NCBI GenBank assembly: GCA_003551325.1
Contig: PUMK01000007.1
Location: forward strand, 1-5,930
Source: Candidatus Acetothermia bacterium
GTDB lineage: Bacteria; Bipolaricaulota; Bipolaricaulia; Bipolaricaulales; Bipolaricaulaceae
Reading direction: 5' to 3'
Length of the DNA: 5,930 bases
In this document: piece after piece, positions 1 to 3,841 of the stretch
Layout: the number at the start of each line of letters is the position of its first letter
Position numbering within the stretch: position 1 is the stretch's first letter
Made by a program: the position numbers and the translations under genes
Notes under the pieces: generated by a model
The model's input: only the letters and a program-made list of their open reading frames with translations
Database searches by the model: none
What the model was told of the DNA's origin: nothing

Positions 1-140
1 CACGGTCCAGCGTCCCAGTTCCCTTGCCGCTGGACGAGCTGACCGTTCTCGAGGAAGAACCGGGCCCGGATCTGCTCGGTCCGGTCGATAGAGCGGATCT
101 TGACGAGTTCCTCTGACACCAACGCACGCAGCGTGATCAT
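1..140 (-). CDS. Probable GNAT-family N-acetyltransferase, N-terminal part (cut by window edge)
   Basis: The first 46 codons of a minus-strand gene are visible; the rest lies beyond the left edge. The ATG (complement of 138-140) follows a strong ribosome binding site on the same strand, GGAGGAGACGG (complement of 141-151), which fixes the start. The peptide begins MITLRALVSEELVKIRSIDR and continues through TEQIRARFFLENGQLVQRQG to NWDAGP. The early IDRTE segment (residues 18-22), followed by a short strand, 'ENGQLV' and an 'NWD-G-P' turn, resembles the opening of some small GNAT acetyltransferases that move an acetyl group from acetyl-CoA to an amine. That assignment is from memory of the family pattern. 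The acetyl-CoA binding motif would lie in the unseen part, so the product name is tentative although the reading frame is secure. The gene is divergent from the GYD gene and shares its upstream region. Confidence 0.55.
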   Translation of the reverse strand, partial: MITLRALVSEELVKIRSIDRTEQIRARFFLENGQLVQRQGNWDAGP

Positions 141-180
141 CCGTCTCCTCCAGCCTCGGTCAACACGTTACCCGAGTCCG

Positions 181-196
181 CCTAGCATCGTCTAGG
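181..196. promoter_or_regulatory. Short inverted repeat CCTAG-N6-CTAGG between divergent genes
   Basis: A perfect 5-base inverted repeat with a 6-base spacer lies between the divergent acetyltransferase and GYD genes, about 40 bases upstream of the acetyltransferase start and about 50 bases before the -10 of the GYD gene. The position would suit an operator acting on either gene. The arms are short enough to arise by chance, so this is only a candidate site. Confidence 0.2.
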
Positions 197-223
197 TGTT
201 ACGAAGCCAGAGCGGACACCCGT

Positions 224-252
224 TTTCTCTCGAGATTTCGGCATGCTATCAT
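224..252 (+). promoter_or_regulatory. Candidate extended -10 promoter for the GYD gene
   Basis: TGCTATCAT at 244-252 is an extended -10 element: TG, one base, then TATCAT, which matches TATAAT at five of six positions. The -35 region 17 bases upstream (TTTCTC, 224-229) is poor, as is often tolerated with extended -10 promoters. Transcription would begin near 258-260, giving a leader of about 25 bases that just includes the ribosome binding site. The ATG at 251 overlaps this -10, which argues against it as the translation start. Confidence 0.4.
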
Positions 253-269
253 GGGTTACCATGAGCTAC

Positions 270-277
270 AAGGAGGG
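270..277 (+). promoter_or_regulatory. Ribosome binding site AAGGAGGG for the GYD gene
   Basis: A near-perfect Shine-Dalgarno sequence lies 6 bases before the ATG at 284. It decides the start: the in-frame ATG at 251 has no such site and sits in the likely -10 element. Confidence 0.8.
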
Positions 278-283
278 ATTGAC

Positions 284-574
284 ATGCCGACGTACGTCCT
301 GCTCAGCAAACTGACGGATGGAGGCGCGAAAACCGTCAAGGACAAGCCCGAGCGCATCAAGGAGGTCAACCGGGAGATCGAATCGCTCGGGGCAAAGGTG
401 ATCCACCAGTACGCTACGCTAGGGCGGTACGACTTCGTGAACATCGTCGAGGCCAAGGATGCCGCGGCCATCGCCCGGGTGGGGTTGGAGCTTGCCGCCC
501 GCGGTACCATCCGCATCGAAACGCTCACGGCCATCCCCGCCGACGAGTTGATCGCTCAGCTGCGCGGGGGGTAG
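284..574 (+). CDS. GYD-domain protein, 96 aa
   Basis: A small cytoplasmic protein that is all one GYD domain, a family of uncharacterised proteins of about 90-105 residues thought to fold as a ferredoxin-like alpha/beta unit. What shows it: the opening MPTYVLLSKLTDGGAKTVKD (residues 1-20), the helix 'KPERIKEVNREIESLGAKV', and the hallmark LGRYDFVNIVEAKD (46-59), in which G47-R-Y49-D50 is the GxYD form of the family signature. It ends with a second helix (60-73) and the strand TIRIETLTAIP (75-85). Length equals the family norm, so it is complete. There is no signal peptide or membrane segment. The start at 284 is set by AAGGAGGG at 270-277. It appears to be a single-gene unit with its own promoter, separated by a structured gap from the transporter genes. 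Family assignment is firm; the biochemical role is not known. Confidence 0.9.
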   Translation: MPTYVLLSKLTDGGAKTVKDKPERIKEVNREIESLGAKVIHQYATLGRYDFVNIVEAKDAAAIARVGLELAARGTIRIETLTAIPADELIAQLRGG

Positions 575-583
575 CTTCCGAAC

Positions 584-673
584 TGAAGGGCGTGGCTCGC
601 CCCACGCGATGCGGTTCGCGCCGGGGATACTGCTGGCGGCGCATTGCGTTCCGGGCTGAGGCCGCGCCCTTTG
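584..673. repeat. Long imperfect inverted repeat / two-tier hairpin
   Basis: This stretch can fold back on itself almost end to end. The outer stem pairs 586-595 (AAGGGCGTGG) with 662-671 (CCGCGCCCTT): ten pairs with one G-T wobble, extendable by two more wobbles. A middle stem pairs 596-598 with 658-660 and 601-603 with 653-655. The inner stem pairs 604-613 (ACGCGATGCG) with 640-649 (CGCATTGCGT), ten pairs with one wobble, and 619-622 (CGCC) pairs with 635-638 (GGCG) around a 12-base loop. No T-run follows on the plus strand, so it is not a standard terminator. It could be a structured RNA, a palindromic repeat element, or a factor-dependent transcription end for the GYD gene. Orientation cannot be decided. 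Confidence 0.45.
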
Positions 674-683
674 TCTCTCCGCA

Positions 684-715
684 GAGCGTTCTCCAAGCGG
701 ATTCGTTCCACGCTC
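684..715. repeat. Small inverted repeat GAGCGT...ACGCTC
   Basis: GAGCGT at 684-689 pairs perfectly with ACGCTC at 710-715. Directly inside it, GGA (699-701) can pair with TCC (707-709) around the loop TTCGT. It is the middle of three hairpins that fill the gap between the GYD gene and the membrane-protein gene. Taken alone it could be chance in GC-rich DNA. Confidence 0.25.
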
Positions 716-728
716 CCCCGTGTTGAAC

Positions 729-791
729 GGACGGCTCCTCCTCGGCGCGGAAAGCCCGCGCGTTGTCGCAGCACCGAGGAGCAAACGGTCC
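729..791. repeat. Inverted repeat just upstream of the transporter operon
   Basis: CTCCTCGG (738-745) pairs with CCGAGGAG (774-781), eight perfect pairs. Outside it GGAC (729-732) pairs with GTCC (788-791), and inside it GCGCGG (745-750) can pair with CCGCGC (756-761) around AAAGC; base 745 can join only one of the two stems. The element ends 11 bases before a TACAAT -10-like hexamer at 802. It could be an operator or structured region upstream of the promoter or, if transcription starts earlier, part of a structured leader for the transporter genes. Confidence 0.35.
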
Positions 792-801
792 TTGTGCAGC
801 G

Positions 802-807
802 TACAAT
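802..807 (+). promoter_or_regulatory. Possible -10 hexamer TACAAT for the transporter operon
   Basis: TACAAT matches the -10 consensus at five of six positions and lies 22 bases before the ATG at 830. The bases 17-18 upstream of it are not a recognisable -35 (779-784 reads GAGCAA), and the resulting leader would be very short. It is a weak candidate that would need an activator or an alternative sigma factor. Confidence 0.25.
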
Positions 808-814
808 CGCGGGC

Positions 815-822
815 AAGGAGGG
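815..822 (+). promoter_or_regulatory. Ribosome binding site AAGGAGGG for the small membrane-protein gene
   Basis: A strong Shine-Dalgarno sequence 7 bases before the ATG at 830. It selects this start over the open frame that extends upstream to an ATG at 644. Confidence 0.8.
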
Positions 823-829
823 CAACAAG

Positions 830-1186
830 ATGGACGGTACAACCGCATGGGCCGACCTCTCTACGGGCCTGCAGATTGCGATCATCGTCCTTGGGGTGGT
901 TCAGGTCGGTCTGCAGGTGTTCGCCCTGACCCGGTTGCTGCGCACCCCAGAAGATCGGCTTCAGACCGGGAAGCGGTGGATCTGGCTGTTGATCGTTCTG
1001 CTCGGCGGGTTGGTGGGAGCCATGGTGTTCCTCGCGGCGGGAAGGCTTCCACCTCAAGCCGCGGATCCCGCGCGGTCGGAACGAAGCGTGCGGGCAACCA
1101 ACGAACAGGGACGGCGAGCAGCTGATATCCTCTACGGAAAGCCCGGTGAGGACCGGTCAGACCAAGAGCAGGATCGAGCCTCGTGA
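830..1186 (+). CDS. PLDc_N-type two-helix membrane protein (YxlE-like), 118 aa
   Basis: A small inner-membrane protein with the fold found at the N-terminus of cardiolipin synthases (PLDc_N) but without any phospholipase domain. Helix 1 is about residues 14-34 (LQIAIIVLGVVQVGLQVFAL), followed by the basic cytoplasmic-type loop TRLLRTPEDRLQTGKRW (34-50). Helix 2 is about 51-70 and ends in the typical 'AAGR' (69-72). A hydrophilic, charged tail of about 46 residues follows, longer than in Bacillus YxlE (about 60 residues in all). The first gene of a coupled trio: its TGA overlaps the GTG of the ATPase gene (GTGA, 1183-1186). In Bacillus subtilis the same order, yxlE-yxlF-yxlG, occurs in the sigY operon, where YxlE is reported as a negative regulator. 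By analogy this protein may be an accessory or regulator of the transporter. The domain call is good; the role is inferred. Confidence 0.8.
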   Translation: MDGTTAWADLSTGLQIAIIVLGVVQVGLQVFALTRLLRTPEDRLQTGKRWIWLLIVLLGGLVGAMVFLAAGRLPPQAADPARSERSVRATNEQGRRAADILYGKPGEDRSDQEQDRAS

Positions 1187-2112
1187 TCCCGGCGATCGAG
1201 CTCAGAGACCTTACCAAGGTGTACCGCACTGTCCGCGCATTGGATGGTGTGGATCTTGAGGTCCCGCAAGGCTCTGTGTACGGCTTCCTCGGGCCCAACG
1301 GCGCCGGGAAGACGACGGCCTTGCGCATCTTGAGTGGCTTGTCTCGTCCCACGTCGGGAAGCGCGCACGTTTTGGGTAACGATACGACCCTGCACCCCGA
1401 TCAAGTACGGGGAGTGATCGGCTTTCTGCCGGATGTACCTGGCTTCTACAGCTGGATGACGGGCGAGGAGTTCCTGCGGCTGTCGGGAAGGCTGTTCGGC
1501 CTCTCGGGCCGTGTGCTCGACCAACGCGTGGGAGCGCTCCTTGATCTGGCCGGACTCTCCGGGGTGGAGACCAAGGTAGGCGGCTACTCCAGGGGGATGC
1601 GCCAACGACTAGGCGTAGCCCAGGCACTGATCAACGCTCCACGGGTGCTGATGCTTGATGAACCCACGTCGGCGCTCGATCCGATCGGGCGGAGGGATGT
1701 GTTGGACATGATCGCTGGGCTCGCTGGACGAACCACGGTGTTCTTCTCCACGCACATCTTGTCGGATGTAGAACGTGTGTGCGACAGGGTGGCCATCCTG
1801 CACCGCGGGCGGCTGGCCGCACAAGCTTCCATTGATGACCTCAAGGCCCGCCATGGCATCCACAAGGTGAGGCTGACGGTGAGGGGCCCTGCACGCGAGC
1901 TTGCGGCTGTGCTGCAAAGCGCGCCGTGGGCTACGCATGTGGAACACCCTGAGGACGATTGCCTGGAACTCTCCGTACAGGATCTTGCTGCCGCACAAGT
2001 CGCCATCCCTAGGGAGATCGCCGCACTTGGCATAGGGCTTCGACGGCTCGAGGCCGTGGAGCTCAGCCTGGAGGACGTGTTCGTGGACCTGGTGGGAAGC
2101 GGCCTTCCATGA
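1183..2112 (+). CDS. ABC transporter ATP-binding protein (YxlF/NosF/CcmA-type), 309 aa
   Basis: The ATPase of an ABC-2 type exporter, acting at the inner face of the membrane as a dimer with the permease encoded next. Motifs in order: Walker A GPNGAGKTT (37-45); Q-loop region IGFLPDVPGFYSWMT (79-93), with Asp84 where many ABC proteins have Gln or Glu; signature YSRGMRQRLG (135-144); Walker B VLMLDEP (155-161) with the catalytic Glu160; D-loop SALD (163-166); and the switch His191 in FFSTHILSDVE (187-197). A C-terminal domain (about 225-305) ending LEDVFVDLVG is typical of this subfamily. The length of about 309 residues is normal. The GTG start at 1183 overlaps the preceding stop and has only a weak ribosome site (GCAGGA, about 10 bases upstream), so translation is probably coupled. 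The 3' end overlaps the permease start as ATGA. All catalytic residues are present. The exported substrate cannot be read from the sequence. Confidence 0.93.
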   Translation: MIPAIELRDLTKVYRTVRALDGVDLEVPQGSVYGFLGPNGAGKTTALRILSGLSRPTSGSAHVLGNDTTLHPDQVRGVIGFLPDVPGFYSWMTGEEFLRLSGRLFGLSGRVLDQRVGALLDLAGLSGVETKVGGYSRGMRQRLGVAQALINAPRVLMLDEPTSALDPIGRRDVLDMIAGLAGRTTVFFSTHILSDVERVCDRVAILHRGRLAAQASIDDLKARHGIHKVRLTVRGPARELAAVLQSAPWATHVEHPEDDCLELSVQDLAAAQVAIPREIAALGIGLRRLEAVELSLEDVFVDLVGSGLP

Positions 2113-2873
2113 CGGGCCTTGCCGGGTTCCTGCGGAAAGAGCTTCTGGAGATCCGGCGTACTTGGCGCATCTGGGTGCTGCCGGGGATTGTGCTCTTCTT
2201 CGCACTGACGGGACCTGTGTTGGCGCGGTTCACACCGGAGCTTCTCCAAGCCATAGGGCCTCAGGACGCCGGGTTCGTCATCGAGGTCCCCGACCCGACA
2301 TACGTCCACGCCTACCAACAATGGACGCAAAACCTGACGCAGATCGTCACGTTCGCGCTCATCATCATGCTGGGAGGTGTGGTGGCTGGGGAGCGGAAGT
2401 CCGGGACTGCTGTGCTGATGCTCACCAAACCCCTCAGCCGCTCCGGGTTCATCCTGGCCAAGTTCGTCGCACAGAGCGCGCTGCTTGTGAGCACCCTACT
2501 CGTTGGGGCTGCCGTTACTTGGGGGGTGACGTGGGCCATGTTCGGCGAGGCTCCCTTGCGCCCGCTGGGCGCAGCCACAGGAGTGTGGCTGGTGTGGGCA
2601 CTCATGTTCGTGGCGCTGATGTTGCTCCTGTCGGCCATGCTGGGCGCGCAGGCTGGGGCCGCAGGGCTGGGTGTGGCTGTGTTCATCATGCTCTCCATCC
2701 CCAGCGCTTGGGAGACGGCAGCGCGGTTCAGCCCCGCGGGGCTCCTCGGCGCTCCGGGGCGCCTTGTCACAGGACAGCCGGTCTACCTCGCGTGGCCACT
2801 GCTCACGACGTTCGCCCTGACTGCCCTAACCTTGGGAGGAGCGATCGTTGTCTTCAACAAGAAGGAACTCTGA
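2109..2873 (+). CDS. ABC-2 type transporter permease (YxlG/NosY-like), 254 aa
   Basis: The membrane partner of the ATPase just upstream. It opens with a short amphipathic, basic segment (FLRKELLEIRRTWRIW, 7-22), usual for ABC-2 permeases. Six likely transmembrane helices follow, at about 21-40, 77-94, 115-143, 156-178, 179-198 and 228-248. Between helices 1 and 2 lies an extracytoplasmic loop of about 36 residues (41-76). The cytoplasmic turn after helix 2 carries the family motif ERKSGTAVLMLTKPLSRSGF (95-114), which contacts the ATPase. The protein ends in KKEL, with no extra domain. The ATG overlaps the ATPase stop by four bases (2109-2112), and no separate ribosome site is needed. Similar ABC-2 pairs export lantibiotics, act as immunity pumps or work in NosDFY. 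Family confidence is high; substrate is unknown. No terminator is visible between it and the next gene 52 bases downstream, so that gene may be cotranscribed. Confidence 0.9.
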   Translation: MTGLAGFLRKELLEIRRTWRIWVLPGIVLFFALTGPVLARFTPELLQAIGPQDAGFVIEVPDPTYVHAYQQWTQNLTQIVTFALIIMLGGVVAGERKSGTAVLMLTKPLSRSGFILAKFVAQSALLVSTLLVGAAVTWGVTWAMFGEAPLRPLGAATGVWLVWALMFVALMLLLSAMLGAQAGAAGLGVAVFIMLSIPSAWETAARFSPAGLLGAPGRLVTGQPVYLAWPLLTTFALTALTLGGAIVVFNKKEL

Positions 2874-2925
2874 ACAAGCCGGAAGCCCCGGTCAACGCGT
2901 GCCGACGAAAGAGGTGGTGTGATCG

Positions 2926-3717
2926 ATGTCCAAGAGGAGAACAATCGCGAACGTCCTTCGGAGCCTTCTGGCGACCGTGCTTGTGTTCGCCGCAAGCGTC
3001 GCCGCTGCAGGCGGAGGAGTTGAGGAGCCGCCGGACCTGAGCGGACATTGGGCTATGGCCCAGGTGACCACGGACATCGTGGAGTACCCGCTCGTCGGTC
3101 GGCGTACGCGGGTGGCCGTCCTCGTCCTACGACTGACGATCGACCAGTCCGGTACGTCGCTTACCGTTCGCGAGAAGCACTGTCTGGCTATACTTGATGA
3201 CGGCACTGACCTCGTCCAAACCGAGATCACCCAAGCATTCCTGCGTTCGCTGAGTGCGGAGGGCCGAACCGCAACGCTCGAGCGTGCTGACGATGGGTGG
3301 CGCTTCGTGTTCCCGTGGGGCACCGAGGTACACGGTGCACGCCTTGAGGATCCGGTCAACGATCCCCTCCCCGCGCGGCCTGACGATCCCCGCGTGTTCG
3401 ACCAAGACGAAGACGGGAATCCGGGGGTAACCGTGCGCTTGTCGATCCTCGGGCTTGTGCGTGGCGAAGTCTACGCGGTACAGCGGCTCTCCAAACACAT
3501 GGAGGGTGATGTGGTCTCCAACGATCATCTTGTGGGCTTGATCACGTGGACGAACGAACAGGTCCGGCTGGCGGCCACCAGCGATCTCCTCATGGCGGGT
3601 GGGGACGCTGATGTGCATCCTGATCCGGAGCGGAGTTACTTTGTGGCCCGGCGGATCACGCCGGACCTTACGTGCGCCGACCTTGAGGCGACCTGGCGCG
3701 AGGTTCTGGGTCTCTGA
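2926..3717 (+). CDS. Secreted protein of unknown family with an acidic DxDxDG loop, 263 aa
   Basis: I do not recognise a named family. Residues 1-28 form a Sec signal peptide: KRR at 3-5, a hydrophobic core at about 14-27 (LLATVLVFAASVAA), and likely cleavage near VAAA-GGG (25-31). The mature protein begins EEPPDLSGHWAMAQ; 'LSGxW' followed by alternating strands (61-81 especially) suggests a beta-rich, possibly lipocalin-like or barrel fold. At 159-170 DQDEDGNPGVTV has the spacing of an EF-hand or dockerin-type calcium loop (D159, D161, D163, G164). Only two mature cysteines are present, C86 and C250, which could form a disulfide. No membrane helix follows the signal, so it should be extracytoplasmic. 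The ATG follows AAGAGGTGGT (2909-2918) by 7 bases. It starts 52 bases after the permease stop with no clear promoter or terminator between, so it may be the fourth gene of the transporter unit. Being a secreted gene is well supported; function is open. Confidence 0.8.
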   Translation: MSKRRTIANVLRSLLATVLVFAASVAAAGGGVEEPPDLSGHWAMAQVTTDIVEYPLVGRRTRVAVLVLRLTIDQSGTSLTVREKHCLAILDDGTDLVQTEITQAFLRSLSAEGRTATLERADDGWRFVFPWGTEVHGARLEDPVNDPLPARPDDPRVFDQDEDGNPGVTVRLSILGLVRGEVYAVQRLSKHMEGDVVSNDHLVGLITWTNEQVRLAATSDLLMAGGDADVHPDPERSYFVARRITPDLTCADLEATWREVLGL

Positions 3718-3726
3718 GGCGTTTTC

Positions 3727-3752
3727 CAAGCACCATGGCTATCGAGTGCTTG
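3727..3752 (+). terminator. 7-bp hairpin after the secreted-protein gene, weak terminator candidate
   Basis: CAAGCAC (3727-3733) and GTGCTTG (3746-3752) are perfect inverted repeats around a 12-base loop, 10 bases after the stop of the preceding gene. No T-run follows on the plus strand (the T-run at 3722-3725 lies before the stem), so it lacks the tail of a classic intrinsic terminator. It may protect the 3' end of the upstream transcript or mark a factor-dependent end. Confidence 0.3.
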
Positions 3753-3796
3753 CTCCTGCCGTGGACGCTGGCCGGACATTGGTTTCGTCTACTGGG

Positions 3797-3822
3797 GAGG
3801 ATCGCCCATCATGGGTATCCTC
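3797..3822 (+). promoter_or_regulatory. 26-base near-palindrome just upstream of the beta-helix gene
   Basis: GAGGAT (3797-3802) mirrors ATCCTC (3817-3822), and inside it CCCAT (3805-3809) mirrors ATGGG (3811-3815) around a single central C. The halves differ only by CG on the left against T on the right, so 11 of about 12 positions per half pair. It ends 6 bases before the GGAGGT ribosome site of the next gene. As DNA it resembles a repressor operator; as RNA it would be a hairpin with a 5-base loop beside the ribosome site. Either would place it well to control the beta-helix gene. Confidence 0.45.
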
Positions 3823-3828
3823 AGCATC

Positions 3829-3834
3829 GGAGGT
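3829..3834 (+). promoter_or_regulatory. Ribosome binding site GGAGGT setting the GTG start of the beta-helix gene
   Basis: A full-consensus Shine-Dalgarno sequence 7 bases before GTG at 3842. It supports a GTG start with a complete signal peptide, rather than the in-frame ATG at 3917 that would cut the signal away. Confidence 0.8.
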
Positions 3835-3841
3835 GTGTAGC

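Noticed and set aside
644..829. Upstream extension of the PLDc_N frame to an ATG at 644.
   Set aside because: The extra 62 residues are Arg-rich, unlike any membrane-protein N-terminus, lie across the hairpins, and the ideal ribosome site at 815-822 marks the ATG at 830.
419..1057. A 212-codon minus-strand open frame across the GYD gene, the gap and the PLDc_N gene.
   Set aside because: It spans two well-supported plus-strand genes and the hairpins, and encodes a low-complexity, Arg/Pro-rich product with no signal for translation.
1584..2330. A 248-codon minus-strand open frame opposite the ATPase and permease.
   Set aside because: It is antisense to clear ABC motifs, and its product is Ser/Arg/Pro-rich with no domain. 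It is a shadow of the real genes.
2162..3040. A 292-codon plus-strand open frame in a second frame across the permease and secreted gene.
   Set aside because: It overlaps the permease in another frame, is His/Arg-rich with no membrane helices, and runs across the real stop and signal peptide. It is an off-frame shadow.
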